In this document: positions 47,986 to 59,985 of the stretch, one piece after another
Position numbering within the stretch: position 1 is the stretch's first letter
Layout: the number at the start of each line of letters is the position of its first letter
From: Actinomucor elegans
Lineage: Eukaryota; Mucoromycota; Mucoromycetes; Mucorales; Mucoraceae
Assembly (NCBI GenBank): GCA_026027325.1
Contig: JAMSLZ010000009.1
Span: 1,054,001 to 1,118,000, forward strand
Direction of reading: 5' to 3'
Length of the DNA: 64,000 bases
The notes under the pieces: model-generated
Databases searched by the model: none
Told to the model about the DNA's origin: nothing
Seen by the model: the letters and a program-made list of their open reading frames with translations, nothing else
Position numbers and translations under genes: made by a program

Positions 47986-50063
47986 CCATGCCTATTGGAT
48001 GTAGTAAATATTTAACGGAAATGTAGTGAACACATTTTACGTTGATATTTAGTAGCTAAATACATACATCTCATGTCACTTATGAGATACAGTGATATAT
48101 AGATATCTCGACCGGTCCAGTCAGATGACCCATCTGATGAATAATTGGGTTTGGATTAAATCGCTGCATTTGGTTGAATTTTTTGTTTAGCTGCAGTACA
48201 GTGGACATGTTATTATGTTAATGAACAATAAATTAATTATATCACAATATATACTGGCTTCGATCCAAATCCGGAACTAATGAGCATCCTATGCTTCTAA
48301 CTAACTATCATATACATTCGAATTATTTGTTAGTTATAGTACAATGGATATGTAATATATGTTAATAATCAGCAGATGTATATTCCTCCATCGCAACTGT
48401 CAAAACGCAACACTTGAAAGTGGACCTACAATAACCAATATATCTGACGCCCTGGATAAAGTTTAATAGCAGAACACCAATCAAAAATATATATAAAAAA
48501 AGCTCAAAAAATAATCTTGGTTCAGGTCCCGTTTAGAACTGAGGATGAATGGACCTTGTAACCGAAAAGAAAAAAAAAAAAAAAAAAAGATTTGAAACAG
48601 AGTAAACCCAGATTATTTAGAGGGGGGCCTTGCCTTTAGCCTTAGATTCAAAGGTATTGAATTAACTGTCATTTAGACTGTATAAACTCTATCTTTGACT
48701 ATATACGCTTAGGCCCACAATCCTGTGTAATAAGTATATATTGTCCCTGGACCCTTGAAAGCGTTTATAGAGATCCCTGTTTTATATTCTTTTGGGTGCG
48801 GCTGGTTTTCGCGGAAAGGACCATTCGGAATTCTTCTAATGTTGTAGATTTTTTGATATACTGTCCCCATGACGTTATAGTAGGTGCGGTGTCTATTAGA
48901 CATCTTGTTATATAGATGTCTTTTAACCGGGTTTTATTCGTAATAGAGCGATATTCGGGTCAATAAGGAATCTCACGGTCTATATTCAAGATGAATATAT
49001 GTACAATCTAAAAAAAAAAAAAAAGATATATATACATGCTTCTTTTCTTTTTTTTTCTTCTTTTTTCTCTTTCTCTGTTTTCCCCGCTTCTTTTTCAAGC
49101 TTCTTTTTTTTTATTGAAATTACATCATACTGAGACTATATGATGAGACAGTAGCTATAAAAATTTTCGGTCTTACGAATGTCCGCTTAGTTTTATAAAG
49201 GAACCCTCATCTCTTAAAAAGACGGTTTTTTTGAAACCACGGGTACTCCGATCATGTTTAAAAAAACCTGTTAACAGAGCAGAGAGTGACCCCACATGTT
49301 TGATCCTCGGAACCCTACACCTAGAACTGGACCAGGCTTCTGATAATCGATTTTCCTTTGGTTACACCAGGCGGAGAGATGATATATATATCGTGGGGTA
49401 GCTCAAATAGGAAGTTTGTATTAAAAAAGAATGACTCACTCATATATAATTCACGTATGATTTTCGAGTTACACTTCAAAATTTTGCTTATGATTAAATC
49501 TCCCACGTTATAATGGCTGATCAAAAGTGAATTTATCATTTAAAATGAATCATCCAAAACTGCACCTTAACTTAAAATAAAAAATAAAATAAAATAATAT
49601 TCTTCATATTAAAACCATGAAGCGATTGGTTTAATTGGTTTTGCGGGGAAGCTGCTTCATTCCGCGGAATCCTTTGGAATTCTTGTAATGAAAATGTGGG
49701 GAAACAACTAAATGGGCTTATTTGATCAAGACCAATTCAGTAGGAGCAATTCATGTGAAACCTTATGAATCAGCAATAAACCATAGTAACGGTTTTAAGC
49801 GGAGAAAACCGGGTGTACGTTTAAGAAGGGTTCAAAGGGCCTTTTCATTTTGATAAAAACTAAGGGAAAATCTCATTCTATTTGCTCTTTTCTTTTCTTT
49901 TAATCTTTTTTACTCTTTGAAACCTCTTCTCTTCCCCCAATTTGAATGATAGTGAAAATACAAAAGTTATTATAACCAAAAAAAAACCCCATATTATTAT
50001 AAACCCTCTTCACTCAAAAGCGCGCTTTTCTCTCTTCCCTCCCCTTCAGTATCTTATAAAAAA

Positions 50064-51252
50064 ATGGAATACGACCCAGCCCATAAAACTTCCAGCGTTA
50101 CTAGCACAAGTAGTAACTACGATCCAGCTCATAAGACTTCTAGTGTATCCAGTACAAACAGTATTTGGGATCCATTGCCTTCGCTTTATACTGGACGCGC
50201 AGACTCGGTTTCGAGTGTCTATGAACTGGATGATCTTCAGGAACCATTTGACGAAGGATATCATCAAGAAGCGGCTGTGGTTACTACGGATGACTCATCG
50301 ATCAATGATTTTTTAAATTCCTTCTTCAAGCAGGAAGAAGATCTCGTTGTGAAAAAGGTAAAAAGATATTTTTCCCACACTTTCCGCCATATTAAAACTC
50401 CGTTTACGTTAGGAACAGGCTGTGGATCACGAGGTGCCCTCATCTACTCTCTTGTGTCATGGGAATAGCAGAAAAAGACCTTATCAATCCCAAGAAGAGA
50501 CTACAAATAGCAAGAATCGCGAACTGTTATCAGACGATCAAAAGCGCGCTAATCATATTGCTTCCGAACAAAAGCGTAGAAACACAATTCGTGGTGGGTT
50601 CAAAGAATTAACGGAAATCATTCCTACTTTAAAGAACATCAACAACTCCAAGAGCACCATCTTGTTCAAATCCGTTGATTATATCAAGCAGCTTGATAAG
50701 CGCAACAAGTCTTTAAAGGAACGTCTCGCCTTGTTACAAGCACGCGTCCAACAAAAGGCTCAAAAGAAACTATTACAACAACAGCAACAGCAGCAACAAT
50801 TACCACCCAATGCAGTAGCTGCTTTACTTGTTCACAAAAATCAGCAAAAGCAATTGGAGCTACTGCAAGAACAGTTGCGTGTGCAACAAGCGCTTTTAAC
50901 TAAACACAATATTCAATCTACTCATACACCTCTTTACCCTCCTGCATCCGATTCCAGTGTTGGCTATCATTCCATTTCAATTCCTGCCATGGACGATACA
51001 CCCACCCACTCTACTACGACTTCTCCTACGCTTCCTCATGCATCATTACCTGTACATAATCATTCTCATTCTCATCATAGCATCTATCAACATTATTCAA
51101 CACCTGCTGCCTTAGTGATGCCTGCTTCTCAAGATGAATGGCCTTCCTTCTCTAGCTTCACTATTCCAGCCGATGATGAAACTTATATTCGCCGTGAACG
51201 TCTATTAAGTTCTGGTAAACTGAATCATTTAAGAAATCAATCATATATGTAA
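50064..51252 (+). CDS. bHLH transcription factor with Gln-rich helix
   Basis: Two exons (50064-50357, 50419-51252, 61-nt intron) encode 375 residues. The N-terminus carries a repeated phrase (YDPAHKTSSV, twice) and an acidic segment. The bHLH domain is at about residues 135-190: KRANHIASEQKRRNTIRGGF, then KELTEIIPTLKNINNSKSTI, then LFKSVDYIKQLDKRN. The basic region has the H-x3-E-x3-R pattern of E-box (CACGTG) binders. A long helix follows with leucine heptads and a run of eight Gln (KSLKERLALLQARVQQKAQK onward), then His- and Ser-rich tail segments. Similar to Max/MLX-like and fungal Rtg3-type factors, but no specific orthologue can be assigned. The gene has an unusually long upstream pyrimidine-rich leader. 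Confidence 0.9.
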
Positions 51253-52135
51253 AACCTTGTTATCTATATATCTCTTTCTCTTTTTCTCTATTAAGCCCAC
51301 TATTATTACTACTTTTCGAATATAAAATCAAAAAAAAAATTAAAATAAAATATTCAAAAAACCCACCCCCCAAAACAAGGATGATGCCATTTGAGAATAA
51401 TCTGATAAAAAAAACGTCTAGAACCAAATCAAACAGCAACGCTGATTGGGAGGATTGTGCATGAGTATAAATCATTGGTCAGCCACAAACACACTGGAAG
51501 CTGAAACCACAAAACCATGCCTTATTCGCCAAGAAACCGAAGTAGACTTGTAGTTCTCGGATAATTGATAGAACAAAATGTGCTCTTTCTAATCATCCAA
51601 GTCGCAAAGCAATTCATGAACGTGGGAAAGTTCTAGACGCTGGTAACCAAATGCAAAGTTCAGGTACAAGATTTTCATTGGTTTATACAGAGTTTGGGCA
51701 AAATTTTAAATAGTGTTTCCATGGCACACCGTTTGACATGATAAAATAAAAACTGCTTCTATATCCACAACGCCTTGAAGGTATATATTATTGAATTTTG
51801 GGTCATTTATAGATCAAAACCAAAAAAAAGGCTCTTTCTTTTTTCAATGAATTCATTGTTATAAACTTGGAACTATGTGAAGGAAAACTCTAGAGTCTTT
51901 TTAAATAGATAACATTCTTTACGTTCTGAAGAATGATTTTTTACTATCTAGTTTGCTTTACAACTCATATCTTTTCGAAAGCACATTTAATGATCCATCA
52001 CTTTTGTTAAAGGTTTTTTTTTAAAAAAATGCCAAAGTTTACTATCTACTCTATTACATGATTTCCAATTTTTGGTTAATTTTCTGGTCTCGACATTCTA
52101 GATATGGTGCAAATTAATAATGTACGGAAGGATCG

Positions 52136-52200
52136 CTGCTGATTTCAGTTCAATATCACATCTGATTAACATTCTATCTCCAGAATGAGATGTGGCATCT
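52136..52200 (+). repeat. Dispersed intergenic repeat copy
   Basis: Contains GATTTCAGTTCAATATCACA, then TCTGATTAAC, then CTCCAGAATGAGATGTGGC. Confidence 0.6.
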
Positions 52201-52845
52201 ATCAAATTCTCCTCTGGACTCTTAATGACATTCAACATCGTAATCACATTTGTTAATTATAGCATTCATTAGTCAGATTCTTGACTTTCTTCTTTGTCTA
52301 ACCATAAATTTCCTAGTTTCTTCATTCAATTGTATGGCAGAGGTGTTTTACGGTACTTGTTAGTAACACCGTTCAAAGGTGTGGGAATAGTTTCTTTTTT
52401 TTATATGACAAATGTTACCATTGGATCGAATCGCTCGAGAACCTAATCCATTCGGTCTCAAAGGCATTAGCTTGTGCTAATACTAACGGCTGGAAATCTT
52501 TTCAAACTAGTTCCCATCTGTGTATCTAATATAAGTAGCAATTGCATCAGTTGTGACAAGAGTTTTTTTTTTTTTTTTTTTTTATATATTAACCGGGTTA
52601 TGTTGTTTTTTAAATAATAAAATATAATAACTACCTTAAAAGATGAACTTTTTTTCTCAAAAGATTCGTGCTAGTTATCATTGCTAAATGGCCTTGATAA
52701 TGAAGCGAATTAAAGGATAAGCATGCTCACTCTTTAAACGCCGATGCTTTTTTAGTATTGACAAAGTGAGGGCGGTGTAGTGAATCATAAGCCCAAGTAA
52801 ATACTATTTTTGAGATTGTTTTAAATAAAGTGTTTCTTTTTGGAC

Positions 52846-52892
52846 TACTCATTCGATGCGACATTAGACCGAGATCAAACGCGATCTCTAAA
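52846..52892 (-). repeat. Dispersed intergenic repeat copy, near consensus
   Basis: Reverse strand reads TGATCTCGGTCTAATGTC then GCATCGAATGAGTAG; the closest single match to the family consensus in this window. Confidence 0.7.
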
Positions 52893-53530
52893 GGTGGATT
52901 GCATGATGAAGCTGAAATTCAAACTCTTGTGAAACCGGCGCGTTTGTGATGCAAAACTGTTTGCCTAGAACCCTACTCCATTGTCTGGAAAGAAGTAAAC
53001 TTCAACAAACTGAGGTGTTCCCTAGTGATAAAACAATAATAAAACTGTCACTTTTTTTTGACGGTGTTTACCTCTTAGAAATAGTATTTTATTCTCAACA
53101 ATTTTTGATTAAAGGATGCAAAGTTCTAATCTGTATTTGCAGCGATTTCTCACATACAATTTTTAAATGCCAAAAGTGCAGAAGACTTTCATTGGATAAG
53201 ATTTTCGCTCGAGTACTCTCCAGTTTCAAAAAACGCGCATCTATCTCACAATCGAAGAGACATTACTTTAAAATTTAAAGTATGTTCGTTTCAAAGAAGC
53301 TAATTTTCATAATAAATATTTAATTGTTCAAGTGCTAAAAATTCCGACATAAAATATAGTATTTTTCTGCCTCTAGACCTTTTGTTTTCTTATAAAAACT
53401 AGCACCATTCGAACAAGAATGAGATCCTTACAAACTTTTTTTTTTAAAAAAAAAAAAAAAGAATTTATTAGGTGCCAGTGCACATTAGCTTCTAAACCTC
53501 GCAATCTTTTAATATATCTTGTTTGATGCA

Positions 53531-53600
53531 CGCGATCTCGGCCCAAAGTCGCATTTGACAAGTAGTTCTTATTCTGAATATTATCAATTGCCACATCAAA
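53531..53600 (+). repeat. Dispersed intergenic repeat copy
   Basis: Contains GATCTCGGCCCAAAGTCGC, then ATTTGACAAGTAG, then TTCTGAATATTATC and CACATCAAATAGTAG. Confidence 0.6.
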
Positions 53601-53802
53601 TAGTAGCTCAATTTTACTGTAATATTTTCAATTAGCTATAGCCATGTGTTTAATCTATAGCATTCATTTAGACAAACAAAGCTGGCGCGCTTTTTTTTTC
53701 CAAGCGGTCTCACTAAAATCAAAAGACCGACTGTTTAGATTTTTGGCATAGCCCAATCAATGACTAAAATCATGCACACTACAACTATTATTATTGTTTT
53801 AT

Positions 53803-54512
53803 TTAGTTGTCATCATTACGAGATACGAAAAAGTTGACTGCAACCAATTCCAAATCATTCTTGTTAACAAAAGATTGGAAATCCCAGTTATTGGATTCCT
53901 TGGCCAAAGTACCGAAATCTGCTTGAGTTTTAGGCTGCTTGTAAAGCAAAAAGATGTAGCGGTGGTCGCCTGTCTTGGGTGGAGGTGCAGGGCCTTTGTA
54001 AGGAGCTAATTCAGAAGCTTGTGTAAAGTCTGCTGAGCCTACATACATAGATAAAACATATTAGTGGATTCATGTTGATGTTATAGTAAAATAAACTATA
54101 CCTGGTACGTTAGTAAGAACCCAATGACGGTAAGGACCCCACTTGGGATCTTGCTTGGAAGGAGCATCAGGATCAACCTATAGAATATGATTAATCTCCT
54201 GTCTGGATGATAAATATATATATATTTACCATTAAAAGGGAATACTGAGCAGATTCATCGGGGGCAACAAAGGATAGTTTGGGAGGTTTGGCAGCATCCG
54301 AAGGTTTAATAAAGTTACCTAAGGCTACATCCTTACCGCCTCCATAATCAATGCCTAAGAGAGTGGAAGCCGAGAAATTCTCGCGTACAACTAGAGAAAA
54401 GCATTAACTATTATATATTTAAAATCTTTGTGCTAGATAGTTTACTTGAAGGAACAATTTCTGCTTTCTTTAAAGCCTGTTTAAGGTTCTGTGCCATTGT
54501 AACAAGAGGCAT
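53803..54512 (-). CDS. Phosphatidylethanolamine-binding protein (PEBP) family
   Basis: Four exons (54512-54446, 54390-54230, 54177-54102, 54038-53803) join in frame to 179 residues. PEBP signatures are intact: YSLLMVDPDAPSKQDPKWGP, then YRHWVLTNVPG, then GPAPPPKTGDHRYIFLLYKQ. These supply the anion-binding pocket residues (DPDAP and G-x-HRY). Fungal members such as yeast Tfs1 inhibit carboxypeptidase Y and interact with Ras regulators; others act as kinase-pathway modulators. The protein is cytosolic, with no signal peptide. The ATG at 54512 (MPLVTMAQNL) is used; a second Met six residues in is also possible. Divergent from the Rab5-type gene. Confidence 0.93.
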
Positions 54513-54715
54513 TTTTGATATATAGATAATAGAAGAAGAAGCGAGAAAAAGGATCATAATTGTATCATTTTGGCACTTATAGTACCAGTACCAACCGAAA
54601 CCGGTGAAACCTATAGTGACGTGTGTTCTCACTTTTTTCCAGCCAAAAAAAATCTCTAAATTGAAGCTCCTAGTAGGATTTCCCTTCTTTTTCCTTACTA
54701 AACACAAATATTAAC
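54513..54715. promoter_or_regulatory. 203-bp divergent promoter (PEBP / Rab5-type)
   Basis: The two ATGs are only 203 bp apart and diverge, so both genes must share this interval for transcription initiation. No TATA box is obvious. Confidence 0.6.
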
Positions 54716-55701
54716 ATGTCCAGTACACAAACGCCCGCACAAACTACTACAGTGAATACAACTGCTAATGATAGAAGACCTGTTCCCGTTAAACTGGTAT
54801 TATTAGGTAAATAGGTAAAAAATAAAATAAAAAGCGTGCTATATAATAATAAAAAAAAGGGGGAAAACTGTTAAGAAAAAACTAAACTTTTGGAATCTTG
54901 AAAGGTGAATCTGCTGTAGGCAAGTCCAGTCTAGTCATTCGATTTGTCAACCGTGAATATTCTGATAATAGAGAGCCAACCATTGGCGGTAGGTTTTATA
55001 GCAGATATATGGTAGTGAACACTATTAAATATATATTTATGTTTATAGCCGCCTTCTTAACGCAAAAGTGTGCAGTGGATGATCGAACTGTGAAATTTGA
55101 GATATGGGATACAGCAGGCCAAGAGCGTTTCCATTCTTTAGCTCCCATGTATTATAGAAATGCACAAGCAGCTATTGTCATGTATGATATTACAAAATCT
55201 GTAAGTGTGGATAGCATATATTTGATCAAGTTTTACTAAGTTGTACGCAGTCTACTTTGGATAAAGCAAAAGGCTGGGTCAAAGAATTACAGCGCCAAGC
55301 AAATTCACAAATAGTCATTGCCTTAGTTGGTAATAAGTTGGATCTGGTTGAAGAGGAACAAGAAGCAAATGAGGATAGTACAAGCAGACAAGTTACTTTT
55401 GAAGAGGCCTCTGCTTATGCATCAGAAGCAGGTCTTTTATTCTTTGAAACTAGTGCTAAAACTGCTACCAATGTAGAGGAAGTCTTTACTGAGATTGGTA
55501 AGAGAGAAATGACTATTTTTTTGGCTGGTTTTTTTTTTTTTTACTCATATGATCTCTATAGCAAAAAATATTCCTCACGACTATCTTGCAAATAACAGGA
55601 ATGCATCACGAGTTGCTGGAGGAAATGGTAATAGTGCGAGACTAGACCTTTTACGTGAAGCTGGTGCCAACGGTCAAAACTCGAGTGGTTGCGCTTGTTA
55701 G
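54716..55701 (+). CDS. Rab5-type small GTPase (Ypt51/Vps21 family)
   Basis: Five exons (54716-54806, 54905-54988, 55049-55200, 55251-55497, 55562-55701) encode 237 residues. GTPase motifs are complete: [15 protein letters not shown] (P-loop), EPTIGAAFLTQK (switch I, Rab5-type), [20 protein letters not shown] (switch II), VGNKLDL and ETSAK. The switch sequences are those of Rab5/Vps21, regulators of early endosome fusion. The C-terminus ends SSGCAC, a C-x-C double geranylgeranylation signal. The first intron interrupts the P-loop glycine codon. Compared with typical Rab5 there is a short acidic insertion after NKLDL ([14 protein letters not shown]). Intron 4 contains a T14 run. Confidence 0.95.
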
Positions 55702-56471
55702 CTATCCCTTTTCTTTTTTAAGAGTTTTAATAATACATATTAACTATGAATCAAAGCAAAATTTACAAGCGTGTTATATATTAATAAAGAACGTCACTAC
55801 TGCCATATTCTCGATTCAAATCAATTGATTAGATCATGCATTGTATTTTTAGAGCGTACTGTGGCCATGGGTTCACCTAGAGTATTCATTTAATAAGGGT
55901 CCTTTCAGATAAGTTTTCAGAGTGAAGCTAGTAGTTATTATATGTTTTTTCCTACATATACCCCTATACTACTTATCCTATGTATAAATTACTGCTAGAT
56001 ACCTGTCTGTATCTCTTAGAAGTCATTTTGATAGCAACTGCTAACATGATGGACACGTTTCTCTATTACAACATACACAAAAGCATCTTGATAAACAAGT
56101 GTTTCATCCATTGTATCTCTCTCTCTCTCTCTCTTCTTTTTTTTACAACTTGCCATCACAAATCTAATTGTGTAAAGGCACTTTAAGAGCCTATATGGTA
56201 GGCTGTATAAGTTATACTATTACTAAATAATAAACTATTAATGTTATATTGCAAGCTGGACGAGGGTAAAATCATTGACCTAAAGGCCTATGTCTAAGGA
56301 GTGCCTATTGCGTTTGCTTGAACATAGCTTTACAATGTACATAAGCTTAATCCACATGTAAACATTGAAACCAGCTTCTCTATAAATACGAGCGCTTTTC
56401 TTTCTTTCTTTCTTCTTTGGTTTGTCTTTTTCATTCTTTCATACAAAAGCCCCACTCCATTCGTTTCCATC
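55702..56471. other. Intergenic region
   Basis: No gene seen in 770 bp; contains a short (TC)n run near 56120-56136. Holds the promoter of the Zn2Cys6 gene; a TCTATAAAT element at about 56379-56387 is a candidate TATA box. Confidence 0.5.
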
Positions 56472-57866
56472 ATGTCCAACCAATCATTCAAATCCAATGC
56501 AAAAGCTACCAACATCTCTACAGGAGATACGATGACTAGAATGCATCCTTCAATGAAAAGACCCAGAGCACCTATCGCTTGCTATCGCTGCCATCATAAA
56601 AAGGTACATGTCATTAGAAATCATTCAATGGTAAGACTTCTTACTCTTCAATAGGTTCGTTGTGATGGAGTACATCCAAACTGTACTCGTTGTTTATCAA
56701 CTGGCGTATTATGCGCGTATCCCAGTTCCCGTCGATCTCGTAACACACAACCTACAAATGTGGACCCTTTTATTGATAATCTATCCCAACTTGAAGCGAG
56801 GATCAGAAGAATCGAGACTGATCTTGAATCACAACGGGCGCTAGTACGTTCAGTCTGTGCTGCCGATGGTACTGCTGATATCAAAAGCACAAGTAACTTA
56901 ACTTCTCGTATGATCAAGACTGAAAAAGACCTTCAAGAGTCTCGTTCGATTGTTGCGCAACTACGATTGAGAGGTGAACAACGTGCTGCACGTGGTAGAA
57001 GGGCTGCTGCTGCTGCTGCCGCTGCCTCCGTTGCTTCTTCAACGCCCGGTCCTGACAAGAATACTACTGGGAAACATCCCAATAAACAAGATGCCGGCCA
57101 ATCTACCGCCAAACGGGCCAATCATGCCAAGTCTCGCATTACGAGTAACAAGAAGGAGAAGCTATCAAACACGATGGAATCATCACCTATCCATAACTCA
57201 ACTTCTATGAATGCAATGACCGATTATACTACTGGTCCATTCTATTTCAATGGTGCAAATACGAGTGACTTTATCAATCCTTCACCTTCTTATTACTTCC
57301 CTTCTTATTCGTCATCTTCAACTTCTGCTTATACAACTGATATGATGTGTCCTACTGCATCTTCGAGCTCGGCTCCCTCTTTTCCTACATCCAGTTTTCC
57401 TGATTGGCCATTGTTGAGTGATTTGCCCAACACACCTGCACCCAACCATAGCTCAGCTGCCACAGCTGCAGAAACAGTAAACGGATTCGTCGATCCTATG
57501 ATCATTGCAGCAGCTTCAGAAGCAAATCAACAGTATGCTCCTCCGCTTTTATCGGTGTCTAGTTATATGGTAGATGAAGAAAATTCCATCATGGCAGCAA
57601 GAGCGCGCTCATTATCCCATTTACCTCCCAGCACAGATACCAATATGCTCATTCCAGGCCTTCAACCGTCTTCTTCATCTACATCCACATCTTCTAATTC
57701 GTCTTTTGGGTTTGGTCATCATCATCTGTACGAAGGCTATACTCAGTTTATGGATAGTAATGATATGATGATGATTGATGCAGCCGCTGCTGCTGCTGCT
57801 GCTGCTGCCACTGCTGCTTCTGTTTCTGTTTCTGCTTCTTCTGCAGATCAACAGAGCTTGAGATAG
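56472..57866 (+). CDS. Zn2Cys6 binuclear-cluster transcription factor
   Basis: Two exons (56472-56603, 56655-57866) give 447 residues. The DNA-binding domain at about residues 37-64 has the exact C-x2-C-x6-C-x6-C-x2-C-x6-C pattern (CYRCHHKKVRC, then NCTRCLSTGVLC). A linker and a coiled-coil dimerisation helix follow (LSQLEARIRRIETDLESQRA). The rest is low-complexity: an Arg/Ala stretch with eight Ala, Ser/Tyr/Pro-rich segments, and a second Ala run (residues encoded near 57781-57814) close to the C-terminus. There is no fungal-specific middle homology domain, so it is a short Zn-cluster regulator of unknown target. The intron splits the zinc cluster between its third-cysteine approach (HHKK|VRC). 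Convergent with the DDHD gene. Confidence 0.92.
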
Positions 57867-58093
57867 GTTTCTGTTTTCCTTCCAATGACTATTTAACATC
57901 TGTTCCCATCTATCTTTCATGTTATAATTTATTATTATATATCTACTGCCGCTTCTTTTACTATATTGTTTCATTCCTTTTCTCTTTTTTTTTTATTATC
58001 ATTATTATTATAAATATCAAATATATATATATATATATATATATATAACTAGCATTTGTATATCATTAAAGTACAGTTTATATTGAGTTCTAC
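57867..58093. repeat. 3' intergenic region with (AT)n run
   Basis: The gap between converging genes holds a T-rich segment and an (AT)n run at 58021-58047. Confidence 0.6.
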
Positions 58094-59985
58094 CTAGGCA
58101 AAGTTTTCAAGTCGACGAACGATATGCCACATTAAATCCTGATGAGTCCAGTAAGAGAAATGTGCGGTCAATCCACTAACATATTCGTTTTTAGCCAAGC
58201 CAAAGAAGCGTTCGGGTCTTAGAACGTAGTCAATGCGTTGTGTCAAGCACGAAGGTTCTTGTTCTGTTGCATCTACATGGCATGAAGACCCTTTAGCTAC
58301 AGTTGTACGAAGCAGCACAACTTCTTCATTAGATTTTCTTCTCTTTTTATCAGCAGGCTGCTGCCAGTAAACAGGTCGTTGATCTTCACAAGAACGACGT
58401 TTTTTAGAGCTAATCATGGGTTCTTGATGAGGTATATAGATGAACGGGTCAGTATCATCGTTTGTAGGCGTGATTGTATGGAAAAAGTCTTGTTCATCCT
58501 CATCGTCATAAGTTTCGCTACCGCAATCCAGGGACAGCTTGGGAGTTGAGGTGGCGGACGAGGAGACATCCTCGTTGCTCTCTTCTTCAGATGCAAGTGG
58601 ATAGCCGGGGGTTGACAAAGAGGAGAATGTAAAATAGCTTTTGAGGGCAGACATGAGGCCGCCACCCTCGTGCTTGTTATTATTGGAGAACCCCTGGTAT
58701 GAAGTAGTCGTGGGCACCAATGAGTTGGTGAGCCAAGCTAGACCTTTGTTCCATAAGGGTACCTTGTTGGAAGAATCATCTACCAAAACAGCAGGATGAT
58801 GCTTGTATTCAGGTTTTAGCATGGGCTCAAAACGATAAGCCTAGATAAATATTAGAGAAAAATTAGCTGGGAGCCCAGGAATTCATCAAACGTATTGCTT
58901 ACCAAAGGATCAAAGGGATGAAAGATGTTTTCAAATACAATGCTTGGATCAGGTCTGTACAGATTGGGATTTTGGTTTCTGACAGTTAAGAAAGCGCTCA
59001 AGGGACTTCCCAGTGTAAAGAGATAATCTGGTTTGAAAGCCAGGGCTGGAAAATCGAGATCTAACTTGGAGTGCTCTTGAATATCTTGTTTAGAGACATT
59101 AGGGCGTAGTTGATTTGATAGAATATCCCAAGTAATAATACCTCCAAGACTATAGAAAATAAAGAAAATCAGTAAAGAGTATGCTTAATGCAGGATCTTC
59201 TGCAGCACCGGCAGCAACAGCAGCAACAGCAAGAGAAACAACAGCTACTTACGAATAAGCTAATATGGCGATCTTTCCAGTAAACCCAGGGTTTTCCGTA
59301 ATGAATTGGAAATAAGCTTGATTAAATGTATGTGTGACATGTGTCACGATGCTTTGACCTCTGTCCTTTGAAAGGTAAAAAAAGGCGTCGGCCAGGTAGT
59401 CATTGTTCACCATACGCATAGTAGGAATAGAACGCAAAGTGATATCATCCATAGCAGCATCAGTTTCTTGATGGATTTGCTTATGCCATTCAATAGGTAC
59501 GTATTGGACATTAATGTCTCTATCAGGTATGTTTTCTTCGACAGCCTTATTGGTAGTATTATAAAGGCTTTGCACTATAGAATAAGTATGAATAAAAAGC
59601 TAGAAGGCCCCTGTTAGTTTTTTTTTTAACTTACAATGCTTTTGAAAGAACCCGAATTCTTCGGTTTGCTATGTGTAACAAAGAACAAAAAAGTTAGCAT
59701 ATGAATGTTTTGATTGTTCTATTATGCAGTTCATTCATTTTACCTGTCCAATGCCCTAAAGATATATATATATATGTAATAAAAAAAATAAGTAAAGAAG
59801 CCTAAGAAACCACTCAGTCAACTTACATGAATGACAAATGCTACATGATCTATTGGACCATTGACCTTGGGAGGTTCGAGCTTTTGATTATCAGTGGGAA
59901 CAGGTACTGGGGCCTTGCTTGAAACCTTCTTGATAGCAAGTTGGCTGCTACTAGCCAAGAATTGATAATTGAGTTGGAACAACAT
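58094..59985 (-). CDS. DDHD-domain phospholipase (PA-PLA1 family)
   Basis: Six exons (59985-59827, 59755-59744, 59668-59635, 59574-59253, 59149-58903, 58840-58094) join in frame to 506 residues; the second exon is only 12 nt and codes GIGQ of HVAFVIHGIGQQ. The lipase-like core has ILAYSLGGIITWDIL (nucleophile elbow, with Ala instead of the usual first Gly) and FTLGSPLSAFLTVR. The block NIFHPFDPLAYRFEPMLKP is a hallmark of DDHD proteins. The C-terminal DDHD motif region is RIDYVLRPERF ... HFSYWTHQDLMWHIV. An acidic, Ser- and KKRR-containing insertion of ~150 residues separates the last two blocks. Family members are intracellular phospholipases A1 acting on phosphatidic acid and related lipids at ER/Golgi membranes or mitochondria. 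There is no WWE or SAM domain, so it is a short form. Confidence 0.88.

Larger units (their letters stand above)
45841..50063. other. Gene-poor 4.2-kb stretch and bHLH promoter
   Basis: No convincing gene; minor frames (47435-47656 plus, 48903-48709 minus, 49539-49321 minus) lack domains. It holds a cluster of dispersed repeat copies between 47.58 and 48.15 kb, a diverged local duplication (48183-48236 versus 48327-48375), an A/G-rich run near 48568-48590 and two pyrimidine-rich tracts (about 49038-49112 and 49878-49940). The second tract probably lies in the bHLH 5' leader. Confidence 0.5.
51253..53802. other. Gene-poor 2.5-kb stretch
   Basis: No gene seen; a 110-codon plus-strand frame at 52946-53278 has no known domain. 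Contains a T22 run at about 52562-52583, a T13/A15 junction near 53437-53460 and three dispersed repeat copies. Confidence 0.55.

Noticed and set aside
52946..53278. 110-codon plus-strand frame
   Set aside because: No domain, no splice context, amino-acid make-up typical of AT-rich noncoding DNA.
56648..57121. Minus-strand frames opposite the Zn2Cys6 gene
   Set aside because: They are shadows of the real coding frame, caused by its Ala-rich repeats.
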